Shown: piece after piece, positions 7,212 through 16,653 of the stretch
Layout: each line of letters opens with the position of its first letter
How positions within the stretch are numbered: position 1 is the first letter of the stretch
Source: Paenibacillus luteus
Lineage (GTDB): Bacteria > Bacillota > Bacilli > Paenibacillales > Paenibacillaceae
Assembly (NCBI RefSeq): GCF_006542765.1
Contig: NZ_SKCD01000077.1
Location: 124,001 to 188,000 of the forward strand
Direction of reading: 5' to 3'
DNA: 64,000 nt
Made by a program: the position numbers and the translations under genes
Notes under the pieces: generated by a model
Database searches by the model: none
What the model was told of the DNA's origin: nothing
Seen by the model: only the letters and a program-made list of their open reading frames with translations

Positions 7212-8507
7212 TTAGTTTTGTTGGCTAGCGGCGATAGCTTGTTCAAGATCAGCAAGAATATCGTCGATGCCTTCCGTACCGATTGACAAACGGATCATGC
7301 CTGGAGATACGCCAGCACCCTCTTGCTGCTCTGCAGAGAGCTGAAGATGTGTCGTGCTTGCTGGATGGATAATCAATGACTTCGAATCGCCAACATTCGC
7401 CAAATGCGAGAACAGTTGAACCGCATTGATTACTTTCTTGCCGGCTTCCACGCCGCCTTTAATGCCAAAAGTCATAATTGCGCCTTTGCCCTTCGGCAAA
7501 TATTTTTGCGCAAGCTCATAGGACGGATGGCTGGACAGCCCTGGATAGCTTACCCACTCAACCGATTCATGCCCTTGCAAAAATTCAGCTACCTTTTGTG
7601 CATTGGAGCTGTGGCGTTCCATCCGAAGATGAAGCGTCTCTAGTCCTTGCAGTAGAAGGAAGGAGTTAAATGGCGATATTGCCGCTCCCATGTCGCGAAG
7701 CAATTGCACGCGCGCTTTAATGATATAAGCAACAGGACCCACAGCATCTGTATAAACAACGCCGTTGTAGCTTGGATCAGGCTCAGTCAAGCCGGGAAAC
7801 TTGCCGCTTGCTTTCCAATCAAATTTTCCTCCGTCTACAATAATGCCGCCAATTGACGTTCCGTGCCCGCCAATAAACTTTGTCGCCGAGTGAACAACGA
7901 TATCAGCGCCGTGCTCGATTGGCCGGCACAAATATGGGCTTGGAAATGTATTGTCTACGATAAACGGGATACCGTTCTCATGAGCGATTGCAGCAACAGC
8001 TGCGATATCGATAACGTCGCCTTTTGGATTGCCGATGGTTTCGGCATAAACCGCTTTCGTACGCTCGTTGATTGCAGCGCGGAAATTTTCCGGGTTCGAC
8101 GGATCAACAAAACGCACGGTAATGCCCAGCTTGGCGAGCGTAATCGAGAAAAGGTTGTACGTGCCGCCATACAGGCTGGTTGCAGATACAATCTCATCGC
8201 CAGCGCCTGCAATGTTCAGGATGGAATATGTAATGGCGGATTGACCGGAAGCAACCGCTAATGCAGCTGGAGCGCCTTCCAGTTCAGCAACCCGCTTCTC
8301 AAATACATCCGAGGTTGGATTCATGATTCTGGAATAAATATTGCCGAACTCCTGCAAAGAAAATAAATTTGCTGCATGATCTGTATCTTTGAATCCGTAC
8401 GATGTCGTTTGGTAGATAGGTACCGCGCGCGACAACGTTGTCGGATCGATTTGCTGGCCTCCGTGGACGGATAGCGTATCAAGAGAAAGCTTGCGTTGTT
8501 CTGACAT
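7212..8507 (-). CDS. metY: O-acetylhomoserine aminocarboxypropyltransferase
   Basis: PLP enzyme of the Cys/Met metabolism family that makes homocysteine from O-acetylhomoserine and sulfide. The 431-residue length, the N-terminus TLSVHGGQQIDPTTLSRAVP, the SGQSAI loop and the PLP lysine in SATKFIGGHG fit MetY rather than shorter MetB/MetC proteins. AAGGAG lies 8 nt before the ATG. No SAM-box or T-box is seen in the 90 bp upstream. It sits between comEA and comEB on the same strand, an insertion relative to the Bacillus comE operon, and may be co-transcribed with them. Confidence 0.92.
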   Translation of the reverse strand: MSEQRKLSLDTLSVHGGQQIDPTTLSRAVPIYQTTSYGFKDTDHAANLFSLQEFGNIYSRIMNPTSDVFEKRVAELEGAPAALAVASGQSAITYSILNIAGAGDEIVSATSLYGGTYNLFSITLAKLGITVRFVDPSNPENFRAAINERTKAVYAETIGNPKGDVIDIAAVAAIAHENGIPFIVDNTFPSPYLCRPIEHGADIVVHSATKFIGGHGTSIGGIIVDGGKFDWKASGKFPGLTEPDPSYNGVVYTDAVGPVAYIIKARVQLLRDMGAAISPFNSFLLLQGLETLHLRMERHSSNAQKVAEFLQGHESVEWVSYPGLSSHPSYELAQKYLPKGKGAIMTFGIKGGVEAGKKVINAVQLFSHLANVGDSKSLIIHPASTTHLQLSAEQQEGAGVSPGMIRLSIGTEGIDDILADLEQAIAASQQN

Positions 8508-8597
8508 TTCCTCGACTCCTTCAAATGAAGTTATTATGATAGCAATGAATTAGGTAAGCGGAACCAAAAGGCCGCGCTCCTTTCCATTCTCTCACAA

Positions 8598-9176
8598 TTA
8601 TGGACGAGCTACAATGCTATCTTTGATCCCTTGCAGCAGTTTTTCGCCAATTCCCTTTACCCGCTGCAAATCTTCAACCGAGGCGAATTTCCCATTATTA
8701 TTCCGATCATCAATTATGGCCTGTGCTTTTGCAGGACCGATTCCTTTCAGCTCATCGAGCTCGCTCACTGTCGCGCGATTAATGTCCAGCTTGCCATCTG
8801 CCGCAGCCTCCTCTCTCCCCGCCGTTACTGCACTTCGCCCTTCGTTTACCCCATCCTCGGATGGTGCATGCTGTTCGGTATCAACAGCTTTCTCCTCCGT
8901 TTGATTAACTGTAAGGGGATCATTGTCTCTCTCATCATTTTTGCTAGGGGTTGTAAGGGAACCCTCATTCGCTGGCTCTTGCGAAACGGACGGTTCAATC
9001 GGCTGCTCCATTTTTGCAATCGCATCGCCAACCGCTTCATTTAAAGGAACCCACTGGCCAGTCTCCTTTTGTTTAGGCTCCATTAAGGCTCCTGCCATAA
9101 GGAAAAGAGCAGTCGCGACAAAAATACAGGCAACCACAAAACGTTTGTTCAAACGTCCAATCCTTGCTGTTTTCAT
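8598..9176 (-). CDS. comEA: Competence DNA receptor ComEA
   Basis: Membrane-anchored DNA-binding protein that pulls double-stranded DNA across the wall for ComEC. After a short basic N-terminus there is one membrane segment (VVACIFVATALFLMAGALM), then a low-complexity linker rich in Glu, Asn and Thr. The helix-hairpin-helix domain lies at the C-terminus (INRATVSELDELKGIGPAKA and LQRVKGIGEKLLQGI). The frame is open to 9197, but AGAGGAAG lies inside that part, 8 nt before the ATG at 9176, which is therefore the start. The 192-residue length is normal. First gene of the comE/metY cluster. Confidence 0.93.
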   Translation of the reverse strand: MKTARIGRLNKRFVVACIFVATALFLMAGALMEPKQKETGQWVPLNEAVGDAIAKMEQPIEPSVSQEPANEGSLTTPSKNDERDNDPLTVNQTEEKAVDTEQHAPSEDGVNEGRSAVTAGREEAAADGKLDINRATVSELDELKGIGPAKAQAIIDDRNNNGKFASVEDLQRVKGIGEKLLQGIKDSIVARP

Positions 9177-9354
9177 CAGGTCACTTCCTCTCGACAAATA
9201 ATTTGGTAATTAGTGACATATCAAACAAGTCCTACGGAATAAGGTAAGAGAGCAAACGAATAAGGATAGGTTGATTCGGGATTTGCACGCGTAGACCTTC
9301 AGTCCTTCCATCCTCTCAAGCCCTACGCGCGCCAAACCTATAGGAGGGTTCAGC

Positions 9355-10194
9355 ATGAATGTCGGATTTATCGGGACGGGCACAATGGGAAGCCTGCTCA
9401 TTGAAGCTTTGATTGCATCGGGCGCCTTATCGCCTGCACAAATTGCCGTAAGCAACCGCACCTTTGCCAAAGCGCAAGCATTAGCCGACCGTTATTCCGG
9501 CATGAGAGCCGAATATACGAATGCCGGAGCGGCTAGCGGCTGCGATATTCTGTTTTTGTGCGTGAAACCGCTGGAATTCAAGAAAGTTGTCGATGATTTG
9601 AAGTCTGTTATTCGGCCTCACCAAATCGTCATCTCCATAACCAGCCCCGTACTCATCTCCCATTTAGAGGGTGAGCTCGATTGCAAAATAGCCAAAGTCA
9701 TTCCAAGCATAACCAACTATGTATGGAGCGGAGCTTCCCTGTGCATATACGGAGAAAGGATGCATGCGGAAGATAAGGAGCTTCTGGAGGATTTACTCTC
9801 CCATATCAGCGAGCCGCTCCGCATAGATGAAAGCTACACCCGAATCGTATCGGACCTATCGAGCTGTGGTCCTGCTTTCATTTCCTTCCTGCTCGAGCAA
9901 TTCATTGAGGCGGCCGTGGAGGAAACCGGCATTGGGCGCGAAGAGGCTGAGCGCGTAGCAAGCTCCATGCTGCTCGGAACCGGCTTGCTGCTTACAGAAG
10001 GCGGTTTGACTCCAGCCGACGTGCAGGCAAGGGTGGCTGTGCCAGGCGGTATTACGGCTAAAGCGTTGAATTTGCTTAGACGAGAGACGGATGGTGTATT
10101 TAATCAGCTCATCCGGACGACCCACGCCAAATTCAATGAGGACCTCGTTAAAGTTTCCACTGCTTTTATAGGCGAAAAGGTGAACGGTCAATAG
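9355..10194 (+). CDS. comER: ComER, pyrroline-5-carboxylate reductase-like
   Basis: Belongs to the ProC family (NAD(P)-binding GFIGTGTMGS at the N-terminus; C-terminal dimer domain with SSCGPAFISFLLEQFIEA and a GGITAKALNLL segment). Divergent position next to comEA is diagnostic for comER. Family enzymes reduce pyrroline-5-carboxylate to proline; in Bacillus comER is dispensable for competence and its true role is unclear. AGGAGG lies 7 nt before the ATG. The length of 279 residues is normal. Confidence 0.9.
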   Translation: MNVGFIGTGTMGSLLIEALIASGALSPAQIAVSNRTFAKAQALADRYSGMRAEYTNAGAASGCDILFLCVKPLEFKKVVDDLKSVIRPHQIVISITSPVLISHLEGELDCKIAKVIPSITNYVWSGASLCIYGERMHAEDKELLEDLLSHISEPLRIDESYTRIVSDLSSCGPAFISFLLEQFIEAAVEETGIGREEAERVASSMLLGTGLLLTEGGLTPADVQARVAVPGGITAKALNLLRRETDGVFNQLIRTTHAKFNEDLVKVSTAFIGEKVNGQ

Positions 10195-10214
10195 CTGTTC
10201 TTCAGCTAATGCCC

Positions 10215-10242
10215 GCTCACCTCTTCGGTGTGCCTTTTATTT
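10215..10242 (+). terminator. Weak terminator of comER
   Basis: A short CACC/GGTG hairpin is followed by CCTTTTATTT. It lies in the convergent gap with leuS, whose stop it touches. Confidence 0.4.
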
Positions 10243-12679
10243 AATTGGCTACAATATTAACAAGCTTGCCTTTAACAGCAATAACCTTGCGGATCGTTTT
10301 GCCTGCAATGAGCTCTTGTACTTTCTCTAGCTCTTTCGCCAGATTTTCCATTTCAGCGACATCCATATCCGCTGCTATGGACACGCGGTCCGCGATTTTG
10401 CCGTTCACTTGAACAACGATCTCGACTTCTTGGTCCACAGTCCAGGACTCCTCATAAGTCGGGAATGCAGCATACGTAAGTGAGTCCGTACGGCCCAGCT
10501 TCTCCCACAGCTCTTCCGCGATATGCGGCGCGATTGGCGAGAGCAATTGAACAAACTGCTCCATTGCTGCTTGCGGAAGCACTTCTGTTTTGTAGGCTTC
10601 ATTCACGAAAATCATCAATTGGCTTATCACCGTGTTGAAGCGCAGCCCCTCGTAATCCTCGGTAATCTTCTTGATGGAACGGTGCCATGCACGCTTGAAA
10701 GCATCGCTTGTATCCCCTGTTCCGATTTTGGCGCTCAGAGTGCCATCCTCATTGATGAACAACCGCCATACGCGGCTAAGGAAACGATAAGTTCCTTCCA
10801 CTCCGTTCGTGTTCCATGGCTTCGTTGCTTCCAAAGGACCCATAAACATCTCGTACATCCGAAGCGTGTCCGCCCCGAACTCATTGACGATATCATCCGG
10901 GTTAATGACGTTGCCGCGTGATTTGGACATTTTCTCATTATTGTTGCCAAGAATCATACCCTGATTCACAAGCTTGTGGAACGGCTCCTTCGTATCGACA
11001 ACGCCGATATCGTATAGTACCTTATGCCAGAAACGGGCATACAGCAAATGCAGCACAGCATGCTCAGCGCCGCCGATATACAAGTCGACGGGCAGCCATT
11101 CCTTTTGCTTCTCTGGCGAGCATAGCTGCTCATTATTCTTCGGATCGATGAAGCGCAAGTAATACCAGCAGCTTCCTGCCCATTGCGGCATCGTATTTGT
11201 CTCGCGACGAGCTTTCATGCCCGTCTCAGGATCGATGGTATTGACCCAATCCGTAACGACGGCAAGCGGAGACTCGCCTGTTCCCGATGGCGTAATTGCA
11301 TCCACATCCGGCAGCAACAGCGGCAATTGATCCTCAGGCACCGTCTTCATCGTACCATCCTCCAAATGAAGGATTGGGATCGGCTCACCCCAGTAACGCT
11401 GGCGGCTGAACAGCCAATCGCGCAAACGGTAAGTGATTTTGCCTTTGCCTTTGCCCGATGCATCCAAATGCTCGATCATCTTCGCAATAGCTTCTTCATT
11501 CGTTAAGCCATCAAGGAAATCGGAATTAACGTGCTTGCCATCTCCTGAATAAGCTTCCTTCGTGATATCTCCGCCTTGCACAACCTCTACGATAGGAAGG
11601 TCGAACTGCTTAGCGAACTCCCAGTCGCGGGAATCATGGCCCGGTACGGCCATAATTGCGCCTGTTCCGTAACCGGCTAGGACGTAATCGGCAATCCAGA
11701 TCGGTGTTTTTGCGCCGTTAACTGGATTAACCGCATACGCGCCAGTGAATACGCCCGATTTGTCTTTAGCCAAATCTGTACGTTCCAAATCGCTCTTGCG
11801 TGCCGCGGCTTCCTGATAGGCAACAATTGCTGCTTTCTGTTCTTCCGTGACGATTTGGGCAACAAGCTCATGCTCAGGAGCCAGTACGCAGTAAGTCGCG
11901 CCAAATAGCGTATCCGGACGAGTCGTGAATACGACCAACGAAGAATCGTGACCATCGATTTCGAAGGTAACCTCTGCGCCTTTCGACTTACCGATCCAGT
12001 TGCGCTGCATATCCTTGATGCTCTCGGACCAGTCCAGCTCCTCAAGATCATCCAGCAAGCGGTCTGCATATTCGGTAATTTTCAAAATCCATTGACGCAT
12101 CGGCTTGCGGACAACCGGGTGGCTGCCACGCTCGCTCAGCCCGTTAATGACTTCTTCATTTGCCAGAACGGTGCCGAGTGCCTCGCACCAGTTCACGGAT
12201 ACTTCAGCTACGTAAGCAAGCCCTCTATTGTAAAGCTGGATAAAAATCCATTGTGTCCATTTGTAATATTCAGGATCTGTGGTGCTGATCTCACGATCCC
12301 AATCATAAGAAAAACCGAGTGACTTGATTTGTCTGCGGAAATTATCGATGTTCTTGAACGTAATGTCGCGCGGATGCTGTCCCGTATCCAAAGCATGCTG
12401 CTCAGCAGGCAAGCCAAAGGCATCCCAGCCCATGGGATGAAGCACATTGTAGCCCTTCATTCTTTTGTAACGGGAAACGATATCCGTCGCGGTATAGCCC
12501 TCCGGATGCCCTACATGCAAACCTGCTCCTGATGGGTACGGAAACATGTCGAGTGCGTAAAACTTCGGTTTGCCCGCTTCTTCCTTCGTTTGAAACGTTT
12601 TGTTGTTATCCCAGAATTGCTGCCACTTCGGCTCGACAACAAGCGGATTATAGCCGTGAAATTGCTGTTCTTGACTCAT
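10241..12679 (-). CDS. leuS: Leucyl-tRNA synthetase
   Basis: Class I synthetase charging tRNA-Leu. The protein has 812 residues. Near the N-terminus FPYPSGAGLHVGHPEGY carries the HIGH-type motif. A CP1 editing domain follows (FTTRPDTLFGATY, threonine-rich). The KMSKSRGN loop (about residue 580) and C-terminal anticodon-binding region are also visible. AGGAGG stands 10 nt before the ATG. A complete T-box leader upstream senses uncharged tRNA-Leu. It is convergent with comER. Confidence 0.97.
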   Translation of the reverse strand: MSQEQQFHGYNPLVVEPKWQQFWDNNKTFQTKEEAGKPKFYALDMFPYPSGAGLHVGHPEGYTATDIVSRYKRMKGYNVLHPMGWDAFGLPAEQHALDTGQHPRDITFKNIDNFRRQIKSLGFSYDWDREISTTDPEYYKWTQWIFIQLYNRGLAYVAEVSVNWCEALGTVLANEEVINGLSERGSHPVVRKPMRQWILKITEYADRLLDDLEELDWSESIKDMQRNWIGKSKGAEVTFEIDGHDSSLVVFTTRPDTLFGATYCVLAPEHELVAQIVTEEQKAAIVAYQEAAARKSDLERTDLAKDKSGVFTGAYAVNPVNGAKTPIWIADYVLAGYGTGAIMAVPGHDSRDWEFAKQFDLPIVEVVQGGDITKEAYSGDGKHVNSDFLDGLTNEEAIAKMIEHLDASGKGKGKITYRLRDWLFSRQRYWGEPIPILHLEDGTMKTVPEDQLPLLLPDVDAITPSGTGESPLAVVTDWVNTIDPETGMKARRETNTMPQWAGSCWYYLRFIDPKNNEQLCSPEKQKEWLPVDLYIGGAEHAVLHLLYARFWHKVLYDIGVVDTKEPFHKLVNQGMILGNNNEKMSKSRGNVINPDDIVNEFGADTLRMYEMFMGPLEATKPWNTNGVEGTYRFLSRVWRLFINEDGTLSAKIGTGDTSDAFKRAWHRSIKKITEDYEGLRFNTVISQLMIFVNEAYKTEVLPQAAMEQFVQLLSPIAPHIAEELWEKLGRTDSLTYAAFPTYEESWTVDQEVEIVVQVNGKIADRVSIAADMDVAEMENLAKELEKVQELIAGKTIRKVIAVKGKLVNIVAN

Positions 12680-12724
12680 GTGTAGATTTCCTCCTAGAAA
12701 TAGATGCTATAGGCTTAGCCGTAC

Positions 12725-13022
12725 AAAAAAACATAAAACCTCCCGCCCCTAGCGGTTATCGCTAGGGACGAGAGGTTTTTCTCCCGTGGTACCACCCTAG
12801 TTAGCGGCAGGCATGCTTTGCCTATCGCTCACTTGTCGCCTTTATCGCAGGCCAAACGGCGCATATCACGATCGATGCAACATCGATACGTAACCTTACG
12901 CAGCTCCAAGGCGAGCTTCATTTCGCAGCAGGTCCGGCTTGCACCCTTAAACGCCGGCTCTCTATGCCTTACAAACGAAATTACTGTTCCTCTTCAACGC
13001 TCCATATGCATAAAAATGGTTA
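12725..13022 (-). promoter_or_regulatory. T-box riboswitch, leucine type, upstream of leuS
   Basis: The T-box core AGGGTGGTACCACGGGAG is on the minus strand at 12798-12781. It is followed at once by a terminator with arms AAAAACCTC and GAGGTTTT, nested GTCCCTAGCG/CGCTAGGGGC, and a T-run (12780-12725). Upstream is about 220 nt of structured leader with a stem I AGTA-like element. A CTC triplet near 12912 is in a plausible specifier position and would read leucine. Uncharged tRNA-Leu should favour the antiterminator and raise leuS expression. Confidence 0.9.
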
Positions 13023-13028
13023 GTTTCG

Positions 13029-13057
13029 ATTATAAAGACCGATCCGTTCGGTGTCAA
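13029..13057 (-). promoter_or_regulatory. Consensus sigma-A promoter of leuS
   Basis: TTGACA (13057-13052), a 17-bp spacer and TATAAT (13034-13029) are an exact consensus match. Transcription would start near 13022 and run through the T-box leader. Confidence 0.9.
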
Positions 13058-13070
13058 GAGAAACGCCCTC

Positions 13071-13478
13071 TTATACAGCCGACGACTTGTTACTGCGGCC
13101 GAACGTGATGATCCTGACAAGAATTGCAATCAGCAAGCCATGAACAGCAAATCCGCCAATTGCGGCATTGCTGCCGACAATCATGCCTAGCAGCCATAAT
13201 GAAATCGGCGGAAGCTGAATGATAAACAACAAGCATAGAACAAATATGAGAATAGCGTCATTCGCTTTTGCATTCATTTTATTTCGAAGCAGCAGCGTCA
13301 CCAGCATGATAAAGCCAAGGCCCATAGAGATTTGGCTCCAGAACCTCACTGCATATCTTTCCGAGCCAGATTCCGCCCCGAGAAAGCTATAACTAAAGCC
13401 AATTTGCCCTGCATACAAAATTCCTACAACGATTGAAGCGACACTTAGCGCAGCGATTAACCATCTTTTCAAACTCAA
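13071..13478 (-). CDS. Unknown small integral membrane protein
   Basis: I do not recognise the family. Four hydrophobic segments are visible: WLIAALSVASIVVGILYAG, ISMGLGFIMLVTLLL, AILIFVLCLLFIIQL with WLLGMIVG, and GLLIAILVRIITF. The C-terminus is Ser/Lys-rich and probably cytoplasmic. AAGGAGG lies 5 nt before a TTG at 13478 and 11 nt before a second TTG at 13472, so I start at 13478; a frame open to 13508 would place the ribosome site inside the gene. It ends just upstream of the leuS promoter. Confidence 0.7.
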   Translation of the reverse strand: MSLKRWLIAALSVASIVVGILYAGQIGFSYSFLGAESGSERYAVRFWSQISMGLGFIMLVTLLLRNKMNAKANDAILIFVLCLLFIIQLPPISLWLLGMIVGSNAAIGGFAVHGLLIAILVRIITFGRSNKSSAV

Positions 13479-13605
13479 GTCCCCCTCCTTATAACGACAG
13501 CATGCCAAGGTCGAAATGATAGATGCCTTAACCGCCGCAAGAAGCGGAATGGTTGGCTCATCCTTTTATACGAATGTTTTCCAAATAATGTTGCGCTTGA
13601 ACTTA

Positions 13606-14853
13606 TCATTTATTTCCGTTGACTGCTCCCGAAACAGAGAGAGTCCTGTTTGCTCCCGCTCCCAAACCAGTCAATGCGAATCCCACGACCACCAGCATCA
13701 GCATGACTAATGAAAGATTCCAATTGCCCGTAACGTCATGAATGAAACCAAACAGCAGCGGACCTGCTGCCGCAAGCAGATAACCAATGGCCTGTGCCAT
13801 CCCGGACAGCTGTGCCGATTGTTCAGCGCTTCCGGTCCTAAGCACAAAAAACATAACAGCAAGGCTAAAGCCTGATCCGCCGGCTATGCCGAGCAAAATC
13901 ATGCATACTGGAATCAACGCCGCATGCCCGTTATACAGCCCAATATATCCGACTAGCATGAGTAGAGCCGTGAGAAGAGACAGCCCTTTCTGGCTTGCCT
14001 TACGTCCCGCTATGACAGGAATCAGGAACGTTGCCGGCAAACTGACGAATTGAAGAAGCGACAGCATCCAGCCCGCATCGGAATGGCTCATGCCGCGATC
14101 ATGCAAAATTTCAGGGAGCCATGAAACGTTGACATAGAAGCAAAAGGATTGAAGCCCCATAAATAGCGACACTTGCCAAGCTAAGTTTGAACCGAACAGA
14201 CTCTTTCGTTTAGACCCGTTCTGCGCGCTTGTTTGGTTAATTCTTTTCATTTTGCGTATTTGCGGGATCCATGCCGCACTGGAAATAAGAGCAAGGAGCG
14301 CCCAGCAGGCGAGCATCCCCTGCCAGCCGAATCCAAGTTGCTCTGAAATGGGGATGCTAAAGCCTGAAGCGAGCGCGGCTCCAAGATTCATGACGACGGA
14401 ATATAAGCCGGTCATTAGCCCGACTCTGGACGCAAAATCCCGTTTGATCAGGCTAGGCAGCAGCACGTTGGCAATCGCGATCGCCATCCCTAGCAAAGCT
14501 GTGCCTACGAATAATGCCGCTATGGAAGGCAATGAACGTATTATTATCGCTCCGGTCAAAACGATCATGGCGCCAAACAGCGTATTTTCCATGCTGATCC
14601 GACGAGCCATTCGTGGCGCAAGCGGGGAAATCAGCGCAAATGCCAGTAGCGGCAAAGTGGTCAGCATACCCGTCCATGTGCTGGATAAGCCAAATGTTTG
14701 CTGAATATTGGACACAATGGGTCCGACAGCGGTAATCGATGCGCGCAAATTTGCGGCGATAAGCAAGATGCCAAGCAGGAGCAGCCAAGAGCTCGTCATC
14801 ACAAGCGGTCTTGAAACGGCGGCTGATGCTTGGTTTGCATGGTTCATTTTCAC
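13606..14853 (-). CDS. CynX/NimT-type MFS transporter
   Basis: A twelve-helix major facilitator of the cyanate permease group. The signature NLRASITAVGPIV occurs in the first helix, and LLAFALISPLAPRMARR covers the loop 2-3 motif. Members export or import cyanate, nitroimidazoles and other small anions; the substrate here cannot be told from sequence. The best ribosome site (AGAAGGA) lies 7 nt before GTG 14853; an ATG at 14847 is the alternative. No cyanase gene is nearby. Confidence 0.85.
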   Translation of the reverse strand: MKMNHANQASAAVSRPLVMTSSWLLLLGILLIAANLRASITAVGPIVSNIQQTFGLSSTWTGMLTTLPLLAFALISPLAPRMARRISMENTLFGAMIVLTGAIIIRSLPSIAALFVGTALLGMAIAIANVLLPSLIKRDFASRVGLMTGLYSVVMNLGAALASGFSIPISEQLGFGWQGMLACWALLALISSAAWIPQIRKMKRINQTSAQNGSKRKSLFGSNLAWQVSLFMGLQSFCFYVNVSWLPEILHDRGMSHSDAGWMLSLLQFVSLPATFLIPVIAGRKASQKGLSLLTALLMLVGYIGLYNGHAALIPVCMILLGIAGGSGFSLAVMFFVLRTGSAEQSAQLSGMAQAIGYLLAAAGPLLFGFIHDVTGNWNLSLVMLMLVVVGFALTGLGAGANRTLSVSGAVNGNK

Positions 14854-14916
14854 AATGTAATCCTTCTTTCTTATGCTGTTCACTCTATGTTGTTAAGCAT
14901 TCCATTACAGTACCTG

Positions 14917-16140
14917 TTACATGCGGGAATTCTTCACATCAGGCTCGTCCTGGCGAATGCGGTACCAGTATTCATATTGCGGCACAAAGCCTATTTTCTC
15001 GTACAGCCGCTTTGCCGGCGCATTGTTTTTTACTACTAGCAGATAGCCTTGTTGAGCTCCTTGGCTTCTGCCCCACTTTAGCAAATGAAGCACCAGTTGC
15101 TCGCCATGCCCTTTATTGCGGCTGCCCGGATCTGTAACAAGATCATAGATGCCGATCCAATTGTCCTCTATGACGGCAAATCCGCAGGCGACCGGGATTC
15201 CGTTATCATGCAGCAGCGCAAAACATGCTTTTAGGGGCGAATGCTCCAACATCTGGCGCGTTATGCTCGCCTGTTCGTTTGTTAACCCGCTAAATACAGC
15301 GAGAGCTGCAAGCCAGCTCTCCGACGGATCGCTCTCCAGCCAAATCTCTGCGGAAGCAGGCGACAGAACACCGGATAGATGAACGGTCTGCACAACCGTT
15401 TGGTCAACGAGGGCATAGCCGCGTGCTGCAAGCTCTTCATCGAGCGAGGTCGGCTGGATGAATGGCGTTATTTTGAAAGTAGTCTGAAGCCCCGCTTTCT
15501 CGTAGCGCTCCTCGCAAATACGGATTTTTTCATTTAGCTCCAGCGTATGGCCATAGATCGGATGAATCGAGTTGGAGCGCTTCGTATAGCCCTTGTTAAA
15601 GCGGAGCAGCCACCCATCATAGACGAGGGTTTGGAGAGCTGGCCAGCCATTCAGGCTCATTTCTTCAATTCGTGCGTGAATAAGCTTGCGAATAGGTTCC
15701 ACATGGTGCCGATCATGCCAAATAAAATCCTTCATGTATTGAGCTGCTTCAAATGGATGCCCGTCCGCATCCTGATAGGTTGTTTCATATTGTTCATCCG
15801 TTAGAGCAGCGATGGACCTCATGATCCGTTCGCGGCTTTGCACTGCCTGATTGGAGAGCTCTGCAATTGCGGTGTTCATACCGTAACCTTTCGCATGCTC
15901 ATTGAACGCGTCATAATCCAGATGCTTGACCGTAAGCGGCAATCCGGCACCCAGCTTCGCTATCGCTTCCTCGTAGAAATAATCGTCCCAGCGCAAAATA
16001 TGCGCTACTACCTCACGGACCGACCATTTTCCTGCACCCAAGCTCTGATTCCAGAACTGCTTGTCATATCTCGCCAAATCGATGACAAACGCTGTCCATT
16101 CCCCAAATTCCTGCAATAGCTGTTCCTTTTCTGAAAACAT
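14917..16140 (-). CDS. DinB-like four-helix domain fused to GNAT acetyltransferase
   Basis: The N-terminal 155 residues form a DinB/ClbS-like four-helix bundle: GAGKWSVREVVAHILRWDDYF with a conserved His, and FIWHDRHHVEPI with the second His cluster. From about residue 160 a GNAT part follows: LQTLVYDGWLLRFNKGYTKRSNS, then VTDPGSRNKGHGEQLVLHL, the acetyl-CoA loop, and NAPAKRLYEKIGF at the end. DinB-like proteins are metal-linked thiol or nucleophile enzymes; GNATs acetylate amines. The joint substrate is unknown; detoxification is an inference. Start ATG 16140 has GAGGGGAAG before it. Confidence 0.8.
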   Translation of the reverse strand: MFSEKEQLLQEFGEWTAFVIDLARYDKQFWNQSLGAGKWSVREVVAHILRWDDYFYEEAIAKLGAGLPLTVKHLDYDAFNEHAKGYGMNTAIAELSNQAVQSRERIMRSIAALTDEQYETTYQDADGHPFEAAQYMKDFIWHDRHHVEPIRKLIHARIEEMSLNGWPALQTLVYDGWLLRFNKGYTKRSNSIHPIYGHTLELNEKIRICEERYEKAGLQTTFKITPFIQPTSLDEELAARGYALVDQTVVQTVHLSGVLSPASAEIWLESDPSESWLAALAVFSGLTNEQASITRQMLEHSPLKACFALLHDNGIPVACGFAVIEDNWIGIYDLVTDPGSRNKGHGEQLVLHLLKWGRSQGAQQGYLLVVKNNAPAKRLYEKIGFVPQYEYWYRIRQDEPDVKNSRM

Positions 16141-16245
16141 CCGTCTTCCCCTCTCCTCACGCATATGTAAGCTTTTCCCAACGGTTCTCTTATTTTACTG
16201 TAGACTTTCTTAGGCAGCCACTTCTTTTTGCAACCGCCCTCTCGG

Positions 16246-16275
16246 ACAAAAAAATAGCCGCTCCATGAGCAGCCG
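16246..16275 (-). terminator. Terminator after the YneQ-like gene
   Basis: On the minus strand GCTGCTC/GAGCGGC form a short stem followed by ATTTTTTT. Confidence 0.7.
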
Positions 16276-16286
16276 CTGCCTCTTTC

Positions 16287-16592
16287 CTATTCAGCCATGC
16301 CAAACCGCTCAAGCTGATCCTGCATGTTTGCCTTACGCAATACCTCGCGCTGCTTCGGCCCGAGCAGATCAAAATGCGGAAATTCGGAGCGGGCATGTAT
16401 ATAGCGTGGGTTGAGGCCATTGTCGAGGCACCATCGCGAGAGCTTTTCCATATCGGAGCAGCCTACCTTCGTCACCGTCCGCATATCCGGAAAGCGCGGG
16501 TCGAGCCAGTAATGCGTCAAAAATGCGATTTCTCCACGCGCGACAGCCGTCTTCCACTGCTCCATCTCTTTTCGTTTAATGCCAAATGCCAT
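16287..16592 (-). CDS. Conserved hypothetical, YneQ-like
   Basis: The 101-residue soluble protein starts MAFGIKRKEMEQWKTAVARG and has a conserved-looking core (AFLTHYWLDPRFPD, VTKVGCSDMEKL, FPHFDLLGPKQREVL). From memory this pattern resembles Bacillus YneQ; no function is known. It shows no signal peptide or membrane segment. It is followed by a terminator and preceded by a YwbE-like gene. Confidence 0.75.
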   Translation of the reverse strand: MAFGIKRKEMEQWKTAVARGEIAFLTHYWLDPRFPDMRTVTKVGCSDMEKLSRWCLDNGLNPRYIHARSEFPHFDLLGPKQREVLRKANMQDQLERFGMAE

Positions 16593-16653
16593 TGCAGCTC
16601 ACCTTCCCGTTTGACAAGTGTTAATCGGATAAGTTCGTGCATCAGAAGCTTGT

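Noticed and set aside
8508..8597. SAM-box riboswitch before metY
   Set aside because: The 90-bp gap after comEA is too short and lacks the SAM-I core.
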